This document shows, piece after piece, positions 20,768 to 33,467 of a stretch of DNA of 64,000 bases (position 1 is its first letter; every line of letters begins with the position of its first letter). The DNA lies in contig OY725500.1 of NCBI GenBank assembly GCA_963281255.1, positions 3,343,184 to 3,407,183 of the forward strand, written 5' to 3'. A program made the translations under genes and the position numbers. The notes beneath the pieces were generated by a model, which had not been told where the DNA came from, did not search any database, and saw only the letters and a program-made list of their open reading frames with translations. Source of the stretch: Aphrocallistes beatrix. Lineage: Eukaryota; Porifera; Hexactinellida; Sceptrulophora; Aphrocallistidae.

Positions 20768-21939
20768 CAGTGGCGTAGGGAGGGGGGTCCTAGGTGGCCT
20801 AGTCCCCCCCCAATCCCGGCAGACTGAATTTTTTATCAAGAACGGAGGATTACTACCGCTTCAAAAGCACCTCAAAAACATACATAGGGCCTACTAATAC
20901 TTATTACTATCTTATTTTTGCAGTTAATTAGATAGTTTATTTAATATTGCAGCTGTTTGTTAATTTTTTTGTGGAATGGTATGCTAACTAAATATTGTTT
21001 GCATTGTAGTCATGAGTGAAGCCAAGCGGCAATGCACTATGCAACACTATTACTATGTATGGAAGCTGAAAGTGAATGCGCTCTCCCAGTTTCTGCTCAT
21101 GATCCGATGAAGCGTCACTGGTTTCCAACATGCTTGACATTGAACTGACCAAGCCGCGGTTGGCATCACGCTCAGTCTACAGAGCTGCAGCAGGTGGTAC
21201 GGATCAGTCTGTTGAAGACATTTTTGAATAAATGTCTTCTATACGGCCATCGACAGCATTGTCAATGACTTGGAACTTCGGTTTGGTGAGAGGCAGCGAG
21301 GAGTGGTGGAACTGGCACGACTCATTCCAGCATTCATATTAGAAAATAGTGAGGACAACTGGTCTGTTGTGGAATCAGCCATCTCCGTTTATGGTCACTT
21401 ACCGGAAGATCCGATGGTTGTGGTCCGCTGCGAGTGTTGCTTGTGGCGAAGGAAGTGGTCCAGCATCCGCCCTTACTGTACTTGATAACTGCGCTTCATT
21501 TCCCAACATTTCTGCATTGCTGCAGATCTTAGCAACTCTGCCAGTGACGCCTACCGAGGCTGAGTGCATGTTCTCTAGGCTAGAGAGATCTCTAACAGCA
21601 ATACGAAGCGTTATGGAGGAGCAGAGACTTGAAGCCCTCCTCTGCTTCAGATTCATCGTTCGGATACACCATCAATTGATGGCATTATCCAACGATTTGG
21701 TACAACATCTTCACGACGATTGGATTTAGTTTTGTAAATTGAAACAGTTAATAGAATCAAAATAGGACAAGTGATAATTTACTAGGTTTTGGAAATGGTA
21801 TTAAGCATATATTAAAAAGTGTTTCACTGTTAGAGTAAAGGGTTTCTCATACTACAAAATCTGTCGTTAGTTACAGTAATTTTAAAAATTTCGCTGGGGG
21901 CCAAGACCCCCCCAATCCGAAATCCTGGTTATGCCCCTG
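20768..21939. mobile_element. hAT element derivative (ZMYM1-type), internally deleted
   Basis: A 1172-bp element with 8-bp duplication GGCCGCTG (20760-20767 and 21940-21947). Ends are CAGTGGCGTAGGGAGGGGGG and, reversed, CAGGGGCATAACCAGGAT, the common hAT pattern. Only the 3' part of a transposase remains. Confidence 0.85.
21270..21729 (+). pseudogene. hAT transposase, C-terminal dimerisation region
   Basis: Two overlapping frames (21270-21485 and 21349-21729) together give a pre-dimerisation helix (VELARLIPAFILENSEDNW) and the hAT C-terminal block LPVTPTEAECMFSRLERSLT, IRSVMEEQRLEALLCF. The change of frame near 21450 and the missing RNase H core make it non-functional. It resembles the hAT group from which vertebrate ZMYM1-like proteins derive. 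Confidence 0.8.
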
Positions 21940-22144
21940 GGCCGCTGGCCGCGTTAAGCAAGTGATCACTGTACTATACAGGTTCAATATGATAGGTAAA
22001 CTAGCAAAAGCAAAAGGTTTGTTAATTCAGTTTCTTATTGTATAAGAAGCATGATTTGAGCCATTAAATAGTGTTGTTAAAAAACGCAAGAGAAACAAAA
22101 ATATTAGCTAGGTAGTTTAGCTAATCAATCATTAGTTAACTACA

Positions 22145-22616
22145 ATTATCTCCTTAGAATTGGTTGATCTGTACGATTTACATCCATAATTCAAATGGTT
22201 ATCATAATTGGTAATATAGATACCAAGTAACTTCGTAGAATTGCAACCAGAGTAACGGAACCATTATATGCTCTCCACTGATGCTGCTTTGTTGCAACGA
22301 AGACATCCATGCTGAACATCTCCGCAACATTAACAATTTCGACATTACTATCCCATATACCATTCAGAGTCATCGCTGATTGCCTAACATAGGATAAAGG
22401 TGGAGTCTCTTTATAAAACCTTGTCCTCAGATATTTTTGAATGAACTCAATATCATCTGTCGCAATAACCCGGCACACTTCACCTCGCAATCGTTCGTGA
22501 TGTGCTTGAGTCCCAGATATTATTTGAGATATGCAACGAAATAAACATTTCCGGTCCTTTCCAATAAGGTCGCATTGCCACGGATTCAAATGAGAAAGAA
22601 GCTGTCCTGATAACAA
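22145..22616 (-). pseudogene. OTU-type cysteine protease domain, broken
   Basis: The first frame (22191-22616) has the OTU signature around the nucleophile (GKDRKCLFRCISQIISG; family form D-G-N-C-L-F-R), then HHERLRGEVCRVI, WDSNVEIVNVAEMF and DVFVATKQHQW. The catalytic His region appears only after a frame change near 22230 (IYITNYDNHLNYG). OTU proteases remove ubiquitin. Gly and Asn of the DGNC motif are Arg and Lys. It lies between two hAT elements and outside their ends; origin unknown, possibly a decayed transposon passenger. Confidence 0.65.
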
Positions 22617-22696
22617 GCCCTAGGCTGCTCTATCCCATTTAAGAATTGCAGACCCAGCTTGATGCATATTTTTGCTGCCAAAGCAATATACTAGGG

Positions 22697-23727
22697 CAGT
22701 GCTTCTCAACCGGGGTTCCGCCAAAGTGCTTTTAGGATTCCCTGAAACTCGGGGGTTCCATAGGGGTTCCGTGACTTGGAAATATTTCCATTTACTAGGT
22801 TGTCGATACCTATTCTGACAGAAAAATTAGAGCACCTTGAACTAAACGTAAGCTGGTTCAAAACTTGTCCATTTGCATTAGTTGAATACGTGTATACTAA
22901 TTTTATTCATACCCTACATTTGTATTGAAAATTATTAGCACATAGCGACCAAAACATCACTTAGTGACAATGTATTGATTGTAATCTGTTATTATTTTAT
23001 AACAGTAAAGCCATAAATTATAATAAGAATTCATATGAACTGACTTGAGGGAGGGAGTCCGACAACTCGCAACACGACAATTCGCAACATGACAATGCTC
23101 ATAAAATTACTACTTTATTATTCCTTTTATTAAGCGAAGTCAAGGATTTAACTATTTATTAACATTGTCATTTAATCAATACAAGCGCGCTTCGCTTGCA
23201 TGAATTGTCGGACTCCCCTTGAGGGATTACATCTATGATATTTAGATATTTGTTACCAGTATGTTAAAATATCACTGCGGAACATAATTTTAATCCGTTA
23301 ACGGAAAATTCGTCGCAGGAAGATTCGTCACGGGAACCTAAGTTGTATGTACAATGTGTAAGAAGTTGGTACTTTTAGGTGTGGGAATATGATGAGGGGC
23401 CAAAGGCCGAATGCATTTGAAAGGAGGAATGGAGCTCGAAACCAGATGTCAAAAAGCCTTTTTTGAGGTGGAGAATTAAAGTAGTCACATGATATCATGG
23501 CAATTTAGGCGTGATAATTGATTCATGGGATCTTAAACCACAGCCGTAGCTATGTACAAGCTTGTACTGTCTGTAGATGTCATGATTTTAGCCGCTATGA
23601 CTCGAAATCATGCGAAAATGTAAATACACTGGATGCAGGTTAAATGCTTATTTAGGCATTAAATACGATAGCGACGAATTACAATTTTGAAAGGGTTCCG
23701 TGCTACTAAAAAGGTTGAGAAGCACTG
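22697..23727. mobile_element. hAT-type non-autonomous element
   Basis: A 1031-bp element with 8-bp duplication TACTAGGG (22689-22696 and 23728-23735). Ends are CAGTGCTTCTCAACCGGGGT and, reversed, CAGTGCTTCTCAACCTTTTT. Inside are a GTCGGACTCCC inverted pair with a Helitron-like 3' scrap (about 23180-23215) and a CGTCGC-rich scrap of the Mutator-like family (23290-23340). No transposase. Confidence 0.8.
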
Positions 23728-24450
23728 TACTAGGGTGGTAGCATGGGCTAGAGTTGAAACAACCTGAAGTCGATATACTAGTACGTGCACATGGAATAGG
23801 ATTGGCCTTAGATAGAGCACATGGAGAAGAAGTGAAATATTGCTTCAAGATGGTTCACAAACCTATAAAAAAACTTCACGGTTAGATAGATTTGTCTTTT
23901 TGAAACTTACCACTGGATAGATAACTTTATGTGCATAAAAATACGAAGTTAAAATTCTCAACCCTCAATTTCAATTAAAAACTTTCCCTTGACTTTTTAC
24001 TGAGTGAAAACTAAGACAAAAGCTTAATTGATTATACATGCCCTTTGGACTCAGGCACTCCGCTACGAGAACTCACTCACAAAGGCTGAGAAGCGACCTT
24101 ACAGCACATTCGGGAATTTTAAACACTGTATTAAGTGCGGATAACTTTATCTACAAGTATTTTCGAGTATTCTATTCATAATTCATTGGCGTAATCAATG
24201 AAAATAATTATTGCATTTCTTGATCACTGCGTAAAACTTTATTGAATCCAAAATAAAATTGATATAATCTATTTTGAGTCCAAATCCTTCCTATTTGTGA
24301 ATTACAAATTTCAGCTTCCTAAGGCATATGATCTTTTTACTACTAATTATGGGCGAACGAACAAATATACTTTTACAACAATTTTATTTCAATAATATAG
24401 ATTATTTTTAGCATTCATCTCAATTTTAGTTGGCGTGTTAACTTTACTTG

Positions 24451-24768
24451 TTAGTAAATTGCCTGCTGAATTATGGTTGGTACACCAAATGTCAGATAAA
24501 TATTCCGCAACTCAGCTAAGACTTCTGTCGACGTTTTCGTCTTAAGTGGCCGTGCAACTACAAATTTCGAAAGATAGTACACCACAACCAGAACTTGTAA
24601 ATATCCTAATTCGTTAGCAGATGTTATTGACCGACGTTTTGCCAAGCCCCCCCTGGTGGAACTATTGGTTGTAACTCGTGTTGTGACTGTAGAGGCTTTG
24701 CCCGTGACAAGATTTAACCAATAAATATGTATGTAGATAAGGGCCCCTGTAAATTTTATAAACTCCAC
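24451..24768 (-). pseudogene. retroelement integrase core fragment
   Basis: Reads ELGYLQVLVVVYYLSKFVVA then RPLKTKTSTEVLAELRNIYL and FGVPTIIQ, the first strand-helix of a DDE integrase in Ty3/gypsy or KRBA2-like proteins. The catalytic Asp expected in VVVDYLSK is Tyr, and the sequence breaks before the second Asp. No LTRs were found next to it. Confidence 0.65.
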
Positions 24769-24900
24769 ATTAGCTACAATTGAAATTTACTTCTTTTTAT
24801 CTTTTTTTATTATGGAAATTTTCAGATAACGAAATACACAAGTGGTTTTTAATGATATTATTGATTTATTGTATTGCAGTAATTAGCAGTAATTAGGTAA

Positions 24901-25460
24901 TCCTTACTATTAAAACTCGATTATTGTTTGTTTGTTTGTTTGTGTGTATATATATATCTATCTATCTGTAACGAATTGATTGAAGAAACTGCCAGGCGTA
25001 GAAAGCTGATTTTTGGCATGTGGGAGTCTTTTGGCTATGGGTCCAGTAAGTTCTGAGCTCAGACGAAAATATCGACTCATCATGGAATTATGACGTCATT
25101 GTCACATTTTCAAAAGTTAAGCAACACAGTTATTTGGGCATAACTCAGCCATTATAGGAGATAGAAGGCTGAAATTTTAATAGAATCTGTATACTAACAC
25201 GTCTCACATATGATGCAACTATCATCAAAAATGATGACTCATCACTTTGCTATGACGTCATCATTACTCATCAAAATTTTAAAAATTGACAAATTTGGTG
25301 TTTTTTCGAGTGATATCGATTATAACAGTAGGGCAGACCTATTTAGAGATGATTTCTCCCTTATAATTAACCAATGTCACCTCCAGGCAACCGAAGGGAG
25401 CCTCCGGCGGACACGAAGTGTCTACCAGCCGCGCAGCACAATCAAGCGAAGCGCGCTTGT
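24901..25460 (+). mobile_element. Helitron-like family A, full copy
   Basis: TCCTTACTATTAAAACTCG at the 5' end after A, GCGAAGCGCGCTTGT at the 3' end. It is a close sister of the copy at 16783-17361. No coding content. Confidence 0.65.
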
Positions 25461-26587
25461 TACAATTAAAACAAACTTGGTTACCCAAACAACACCTAGG
25501 TTCTCTGTATTGATGTGCTAGTAGAGGGAGTAAACAAAAAGGAATCGAAAAGACCGTTATCATAAATGCAAGCTTGGATTCTTACTGGGGTGTTCAGATA
25601 AGACATTTAGCAATACGATTACAAATCAGCCTTCGAATATATAGTATTTGTATTTCCTTTTTGAAAGCACATTTGCTGTGTATTATGAAACACCTTAAAA
25701 TTAGAGAGTCCTTAATTTGTCAACTACGAAATACTTTAAATGAGGATACAAATTGATCATAGACTCAACTTTGGTCAGATTTCTCCTAGTCAATCAGTAA
25801 GACATCTGTAGCACGTGGAGATCAACAGTGCATTAAATGCATGCTATTTTGTGAAGGAAATTTCACACTAAGATAGGCATAGAGGATACAGACACCCAAG
25901 GAGATCTATGTGGTAGAACTCTAGAATATCAGGGACTTTAGACATCAGAGGGTATTCAAATTGCTCAACTTTTCCAGATCGATTTTGTTTCAACTAAATA
26001 TTTTAAAAACATGTATAAACTTTGTAAATATGACATATTTAACATCTGTAATTAATTGAATACTTACTTAATAGTTTTTCCTATCCTGTAATTCAAAAAG
26101 ATGCCGCTTTACTTCTGAAGTTATTTCTTGCATATCTTCTGGCTTTGGAGGAAGCTTATTCAATTACGAATGGTAAATCACCATTACGCTAAAAATGAAT
26201 TCAGTTTTGGTATTCATGAGAATCCATTTGAAGGAACAAGTATCATATACATTGATATAATCGCATGTATTTATACTTGTATAGCAAACCTATCAGTATT
26301 ACATGTTAGATTAACTTAATTAAGAATCCTGTCAACATATCACGGTAATATAATATCCATGGTAGATGTCTATATCATATAATAAGCGTACCAATATATC
26401 TTGCGAGTCAACATACCATGAAACATATCTATTTCTGAAGCATAACAACACATCAGCAAAATTTGTCGCAGAATTTTTGAGACACCCTGTATAGTCCCTG
26501 GACTCTAAAACTGTGTGAAAATGATATTTATGGATGATATTCTTATTTACAACAATTTGACATTACAATGAAATTTTATTATACGTG
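25461..26587. other. intron sequence, no feature recognised
   Basis: AT-rich, no element ends, no exon with paired splice signals. Confidence 0.4.
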
Positions 26588-27122
26588 TACACTACCCTAC
26601 CAAAAGTATTCGTACACCTCAATATTTCCCATTAAAATAGTACTAAATGCGTCTATTACTGAACTGTCATGCAGTTAAACTAGACGAGATACAGCATATT
26701 TGATTTCAGATTCGTATTCTACGCATTTGAATTACCTATTTTAGAGTTTTCAAATCAATTAAGTTTTAACTATGCCGAAATTTATCATCCTGTGCTACCC
26801 TGTGTCACCTATCACCATCTGCTACAGTGGTTGAGACTCTAGAAAAGTGGTACATGGTGGCACAGGTCGGGAATTTTAACCTTGGCAATTAGCAATTGAT
26901 TTGAAACTTCGAAAATAGGTAATTCAAATGCGTAGAATACGAATCTGAAATCAAATATACTATATCTCTTATATTTTAACTGCATTGTGAAATAGAAAGG
27001 AATATCAACGAGACAATAATATAGTTAACTAGATAGCAAGTTACAAAAACTGGATTAACGTTGGTAACCTAAGCTATATACTAAATACTAATGCCTACTA
27101 TATGACTACTTAGGTGAAATTA

Positions 27123-30100
27123 CTATTGCGACTCATAACTACATGACATTTCACCTTCCCCTTCAAAATCATTGTCCACCCTGCTATCGTTGCCTCTATT
27201 CTGCCAGTAGTATACAAAATTCCCGTATCGGTCTGGTTCCCTTCGAATTCTGCTAGATCTCCTTCGTCCTTCATTTGCTAATTCTAAGTCCACATTTGAA
27301 TTACCATCTTCTGTTTCTACTCTTTCAATATCCTCTGAATTAACCGTAAGATTCTCATCCCCGTTCCTGGGTGTTATTTTGCACCGGTTTAGATGCACTA
27401 TTTTCTTCCTTTTGGAGCTAGGGTCGACTAGACTAAGGTTAACACCTACTCTTTCCACAACTAACCAAGGACCCACGTATAGCGGGGCAAGCGAGCTTCT
27501 CCTCGTTTCGTCTTTCACCAAAACCCAATCCCCAGATTGGACATCACTTGGACTGGTTTTCCTATCGTACGCAGTTTTCATTTTCTTCTGTGCACGGTCG
27601 ATATTCTCTGCTATTCTATCATACAGCTCTACATTTCTTGGACTGACAGCTTCACAATAAGAAGTCGGATCATCATAGGAAGTGTGCTCGGCATAAGGGA
27701 TAACTGCATCAACCTTTCCCCTCAACTTTTCTCCAAACATCACCTCGTGAGGGGAACACTTTGTACTAGCGTTAATCTGTGAGTTACAGATAAAGGAAAT
27801 CTCCTGAGTCAATCTAGGCCAATGCGTCCTTGAAATTCTCCTCTCCTCCAGAAAACAGTGCATACACTGTTTAAAGGACTGAATCGTTCTTTCGGCCTCT
27901 CCGTCACCTTCTGGGTGGTAAGGACTTGAATGAAACTTTCGAATCCCATATTTGGCGCAAATTTCCCTTATAACTGTACCATCTACGTTTGGACATTGAT
28001 CAGAGAGAAGGGCCAACGGGTAACCATGCCTGTGAAACCAGCTATGTTCCAACGCTTCAGCAACTGTCGCCGCCTCTTGGTTTTTCATTGGAATTGCCTC
28101 CAGATACTTGGAGAATAGGTCTACAATGATAAGTATAGATAACGATAGCCATCGGATGTCCACGGTAAATATGCTATGTCCATGGCAATCAAGGCACGTG
28201 GAAACTTGTAGGGTAGCTTAAACAGCTTCATGGGTTCCTTCTTTTCGTAAGACCGCTTGCTCCTTAAGCAAACCTCACAACACTTACAAAAGTCCACAGT
28301 GTCCGAAAACATTCCTCTCCAAAAGAATCTTTCTCGCAAATATTCTTATGTCCTATGAACCCCTGAATGGGTTGCGTTATAAACAAGACAAAGGGCCATC
28401 TCTCGACAATATCTAGGAATCACGAATCTTCTTCCCCTATATAACAAGCCCGAACGAATTTTCATTTGTGAGTATCGTTTAAATTGCCCAGTTCGAATAT
28501 TACCATTGTTATTGATTTCTTCCATGGCGCTAGAAGTGACAAGGTCATCTTTCTGTGTTCTAAGTGTTCTACATCATTGTTCACGCTAAAATCAAATGTA
28601 GTCGCACTCCGGCTCAAATAATCAGCCACAAGGTTTTCTGCCCCCTTTCTGAATTCAATCTTGTAATTCAACCCTTCCAATTCAATAAGCCAACGAGCAA
28701 ATTTACCTTTTGGGTCTCTCTGATGCCTCATCCAAACTAGTGGATTGTGATCCGAGATAATGGTGATTCCTGGAGCGGCATCTAAATACTTTCACCATTT
28801 ACGTGTGGCGGCCACTATGGCCCACGCTTCTCGTTCCCCTGCACTGTAACGTTTCTGAGACTCATTCAGCTGACATGAAAAGAAATATATTGGTCGCATT
28901 TTTCCTTCACTGTCTTTCTGTGTTAACACCCCACCAACCGCAGAACCCGAGGCATCAACCTCGACATAAAAATGGCGCTTCCAATCAGGGTAACAAAGAA
29001 TAATCGGGTTGTCTGTAAACGCCTTGCACAATTCCTGATAGCTGTTTTCGCACTCCCGATTCCAGTTCCACATCACCCCTTTTTCGTCAACTTATAAAGC
29101 GGTATGGCAGTTTCAGCCATGTTTGGGAGAAATCCCCTATAATAGTTCACTAGACCTAAAAATGATCGCAACCGTTTAACATCAGTAGGTCGGGCTTGCC
29201 GTTCGATTTTTCCCACAATAGAGGGTAATGGTCGAATTCCATCTCCACCCAAAAGATGCCCCAGAAACTCGATTTTATTATGCCCGTGGCATTTATCACG
29301 TCTTAGCTGGAGGTTCGCCTCCGATAACAATCTAGGGTTCGTTTGAGATCTTGAAGATGGTCATCGAAAGTAGAAGAGTGAGTAAGCGTGTCGTCTATAT
29401 ATGGCAACGAGCAGGGAACTTCCTTTAGGGCCTGATCTATCAAACGCTGGTAGGTCGAGGGTGCGTTACAAAGACCAAATGGCATTACAAGGAACTCGTA
29501 TTGTCCTCGGAGTGACAAATTCAGTTTTTTCGACGTCGTTTCCGTTAATTGGTATACTCCAATATGCGCTGGCACCATCCAATGCGGAGTAGAACTGACT
29601 GCCCACCAGCTTGTCTAGAATGTCACGTATGTCTGGCAGTGGGTAAGAATCTTTCTTTGTACAGTCATTAAGTGCCCGAAAATCTACAACAAAACGCTTT
29701 GCACCGTCCTTCTTTTCGACCAAAATAACCCGACTCGCCCATGGAGAATTTGATTGCCGGATTATTCCATTTGCGAGCATCTGATCCACTTGCCTTTCAA
29801 TCTCCTGCTCAGTCAATGGGTCAACTCTGTTATATTTCGCTTTGACTGGTCTTGACCTCCCTGTTTCGATGATATGTTCAGCCATATGTGTGACTTTGGG
29901 GCTTTTGGGATTCACTGCAAAGACATCAGAATACTCCATCAAAATATTCTGATGCTGTTTGTAGTCCAATTCTGAGTTTATGTCCCAGGTATGCTGACGT
30001 TCTCTGGATGATTCTTCCAAAGCCACACTGTTCACAACCATCACGCGCGACAAAATCTGTCCCCCATGCAATGAGGCCTCAGTAGGGAGAACCCTATAAT

Positions 30101-30446
30101 TTGCCCAGTCAAATTCTGTCGAATTGAATTGAGATAAGAAATCTCTCCCCAAGGATTCGGTAGAGTCCAGAACCAGAAACTTGTGATTAATTCGTTTATC
30201 CTGACCAATATCAACCTTTAGTTGGGCTGTTCCCAAAGTCACAACTGGAGTTGCTCCTATACCATGAATGCGACCTGGAGAAGCAGTAAGAATTTCTCCA
30301 AGGGATGCCAGAGTTCCTCTGCCCACTATACTAGGTTGTGCACCTGTGTCTATCATTGCCAAGTAAGGAGAATCATTCAATGTAATTTGCACTACCACTG
30401 CGGATTCGCTAATAGCTTGGGATTGGTCTTTGGAATCAACGATCAT
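27123..30446 (-). pseudogene. gypsy Pol region: protease, RT, RNase H, integrase; multiple frame breaks
   Basis: Order on the minus strand: protease with MIDTGAQPSIVG (about 30355); reverse transcriptase with RFVVDFRALND, LDGASAYWSI, VMPFGLCNAPSTYQ and catalytic YIDD (about 29395); connection; RNase H with VDASGSAVGGVL (about 28940) and REAWAI; integrase zinc region (CCEVCLRSKR); integrase core ending in a 346-residue frame with LLSDQCPN, SPYHPEGDGEAERTIQSF and a C-terminal domain with a GPWLVVERVG block. At least six frame changes or stops (about 29480, 29310, 29075, 28790, 28460, 28340, 28140) prevent a full Pol. Ty3/gypsy domain order is clear. Confidence 0.9.
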
Positions 30447-31555
30447 TACTTTATGTCTAGCTCTGCAGTCACGACGATTATGGCCTCTCCTTCCACATTG
30501 CTGACAAAACTGTTCAGGGCAGTTGCGAGCGAAATGTCCTTCCGTACCACAAATGAAACAGCCTGTTTTTCGACTTGTCCAGACACTCGAGTTTCTAGCG
30601 CCCCGAGGTTGTCGATTCCACTTTCTTCCGCCCTGTTATCGGACTGCATTCACTCGTTCATTGATAGGTTCTGCACATTGCTCACGAGATTTTCCCCCAA
30701 CGTATTCCTCATGAATTTCAACCGGTAATTCACCAAGCCCCTTTTCGCTCACTTTGTCCGCTGTACCCTCGTCAAGTACTTTACACACTCGTGAAAAATC
30801 CCTATTACCCTTGTCCAAAGCAATACCCCTTTCTGTTAGAGTCTTACGCACATACTCAACAAACGCGCGGGCTTGTCTTGAATCAATTTCTTCCTTCGTT
30901 GCCAGCCATTCCTTAATAGGTGCTTGGACTGGAGTTGGTAGCTGGGCTATTAGAAGGGTACACACCATGGGTTTATTTAGGATTTCCCAGTCCGGCACTT
31001 TTTTGAAGGTGATAAAAGTCATATGGCACCCAAACAGGGGTTTCAATCTTGTAATTCCAAGGGTGATTGAAATCCAGCACCAAAATCGAATCACACTGCA
31101 AGCACCCTGGCTCCTCGGACGATACCAGACTGGCACCTAAAAGTGCCTGCCGAGCACCTAGATAAACCCCTGGTACACACCATTCTCAAGGGAGCTTGAG
31201 CTCGTTCGCCGTCCACTTTCAACTGATAGAAGTAATCATCAACAAGTACCCCCGGTTCCCAGTCTTGACGACAGAGTGCAACCATGGCGTGGGTCCGATC
31301 GATCGGTGGGTCCAGTACTCTTAGTATCTCGAAAGCTTCATTCAATGTTGTCGCTTCTTTAACTACTTCAAGTACAACTTCTCGTTCAGCAGGTCTTCTA
31401 CAGACATATGCTGGAAGAATACTAATCGCGAACTTCTCCCCTCCGTCTTGAGTCAATAATGACACAACTGCAGCTCTGAAGAAATGTTCCCATTCGGTGA
31501 CTGTCTGATCCTTGAGGAGAGGTGGTATATTCAAATTACTAAAGCCGGTTGCCAT
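30446..31555 (-). pseudogene. gypsy Gag region with two CCHC knuckles, frameshifted
   Basis: The first frame (31091-31555) starts at an ATG 28 bases inside the LTR border and gives a capsid-like region (EWEHFFRAAVVSLL, DDYFYQLKVDGERAQAPLRM). The second frame (30636-31136) continues as a charged capsid segment. The third (about 30446-30649) carries two zinc knuckles, CFICGTEGHFARNC and CQQCGRRGHNRRDC. Gag coats and packages the RNA in particles. Two frame changes separate the three parts. Confidence 0.8.
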
Positions 31556-31849
31556 CCAGGAGTTAAGAGTTTTTGTAACTTATGTGAAATAGTAAGGAAT
31601 ATCAACGAGACAATAATATAGTTAACTAGATAGCAAGTTACAAAAACTGGATTAACGTTGGTAACCTAAGCTATATACTAAATATTAATGCCTACTATAT
31701 GACTACTTAGGTGAAATTACTATTGCGACTCATAACTACATGACAGCATGATCATTCTTTAATATAGCCATTTTTTTAGTACTATATTAATGGGAAATAT
31801 TGAGGTATACGAATACTTTTGGTAGGGCAGTGTATTAGCTAATAATCTT

Positions 31850-32227
31850 GCTAATAATCTCAACGATTTCTAACCAAACTTCGTGTGAAGTTCTAGATAG
31901 CTTATAGATTCACTCGATGTCTTAACATTTTAATCTTGATTTGACTGAGTATTTTGTGATATGTGGCTTAGAAACAGCTATGCAATTGGGCATAACATTG
32001 CGGGGGCCGGGCAAGCTATAGCCTGCCCCCCCCATATATATGCACTGAAACCTAGACTTTGTATTTATATTCCTGATCACATTCAAAATACCAATATTAT
32101 GACATTTAACTGTAAATTTTACAATCCTGATAAATTTTCGTTATTCCAAAACTATCTTATTAGTAATTTCAGGTCTTATCTACCTGCACTATACTATTAC
32201 TATTTCCTATCCACTTTTCAAGATATA
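31850..32227. other. intron sequence, no feature recognised
   Basis: A short G/C run (GGGGGCCGGGCAAGC...GCCCCCCC) at about 32000-32030 stands out; nothing else. Confidence 0.4.
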
Positions 32228-32749
32228 CGAGATCGCTTCGCTTGCTTGCGCTGCGGGGCTGGCGGACACTTTGTGTCCTCCAGAAGCGCCCTTTGGGCGC
32301 CTGGGGTCACATTGATTAATTATAAGGGAACAACATCTCTAGATACATATATCCTACTGTTATAATTGATATTGCACGAAAAATCACCAAATTTGTCAAT
32401 TTTTAAATTTTTCCTGCGTAATGATGACGTCAGTGATGAGTCATCATTTTTTGATAATAGTTGCATCATATGTGAGTTATATTAATATACACATTCTATT
32501 AAAATCTCAGCCTTCTATAATCTAAAATGGCTGAGTTATAGTCGAAAAACTAAAATTTCTAATTATAAAAAAGGTGACAATAACGTTATAATTCCATGAT
32601 GAGTCGACATTTTCGTCTGATCTCAGAACATAGCCAAAAGACTCCCATATGCCAAAAATCAGCTTTCTGTGCCTGGCAATTTCTTCAATCAATTCGTTAC
32701 AGATATATATATACGCACATACACACCAATCGAGTTTTAATAGTAAGGA
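32228..32749 (-). mobile_element. Helitron-like family A copy, reversed
   Basis: The plus strand starts GATCGCTTCGCTTGCTTGCG and ends TTTTAATAGTAAGGA before T, that is, a TCCTTACTATTAAAA start on minus preceded by A. The 3' end is degraded. Confidence 0.6.
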
Positions 32750-33467
32750 TGTGCACAGTACTAAATGACTGTTGTTGTTCTACCATAATGGCTTCCCTGG
32801 CAACAATTTGAGGTTATAACGACCTGAAATTTGTTGTGATGATGAGGCATATGTACCTTTGCACCGAACTCTTTTTTCTTGATTATAACTACTATTCAAC
32901 ATATCATTCCCATATTATTGCCAAATGTACACTATGGGATACATATCTACAAAATTATGCTGACATCATGATGATTACGTCATGATGACAATTCAAAATG
33001 TCTAAATCCATTTTTTTTTTACCTATTTTTAGAGATAGAATGGAACTTATGTGCGGCAGAATGTTCAATATGGAAGTCTCTACAATATTATGTTGACATT
33101 ATCCACGGACTTCTAAAATAAACGGACTGTCAGTTTAATATACGATAAAGTTAGCGTAGGCTGAAATGGCCTACGCAACAATGTTCTGTAATTACGTTTT
33201 TTGACGAATCGACCGATCAAGCGAAAAATGATTATATTAGACAAGTTTAGGTAATTGAATTTATTTATCATAATCATTAGGCATAGTCAGAACAAAAACA
33301 AATTGAATTGGAATAAAACTATAAAGAAAATCAAAATATAACATGGTAAATTCAAATAAAATTTTTTTTAAGAGTTATTATTCCTCTTAATTTATTCTCC
33401 TCTACTCTCCTCTTCTTCGTATCACGTTGATATTTAATTTTCTCCCTGATTATGTGATCCAGAGGCA
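32750..33467. other. intron sequence, no feature recognised
   Basis: AT-rich, includes poly-T and a CTCCTCTACTCTCCTCTTCTTC pyrimidine run at about 33400. Confidence 0.4.

Larger units (their letters stand above)
26986..31745 (-). mobile_element. Ty3/gypsy LTR retrotransposon, complete but decayed coding
   Basis: LTRs at 26986-27148 and 31583-31745 (163 bp each, about two mismatches), TGTGAAATAG...ACATGACA as written on plus. Target duplication GCAT at 26982-26985 and 31746-31749. The element reads on the minus strand. A polypurine tract (GAAGGGGAAGGTGAAA on minus) lies against the 3' LTR at about 27149-27165. The bases after the 5' LTR do not start with TGG, so the tRNA primer site is unclear. 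No envelope gene is present. Confidence 0.9.
26590..31832. mobile_element. Tc1/mariner-type miniature element split by the gypsy insertion
   Basis: The left part (26590-26985) begins CACTACCCTACCAAAAGTATTC after TA. The right part (31746-31832) ends ACTTTTGGTAGGGCAGTG before TA. The two join across the LTR element. An unbroken relative with the same ends is at 37067-37542. This fixes the order: miniature element first, gypsy later. Confidence 0.75.

Noticed and set aside
30222-31140. Several plus-strand ORFs over the gypsy Gag-Pol
   Set aside because: Antisense to clear Gag and protease motifs.
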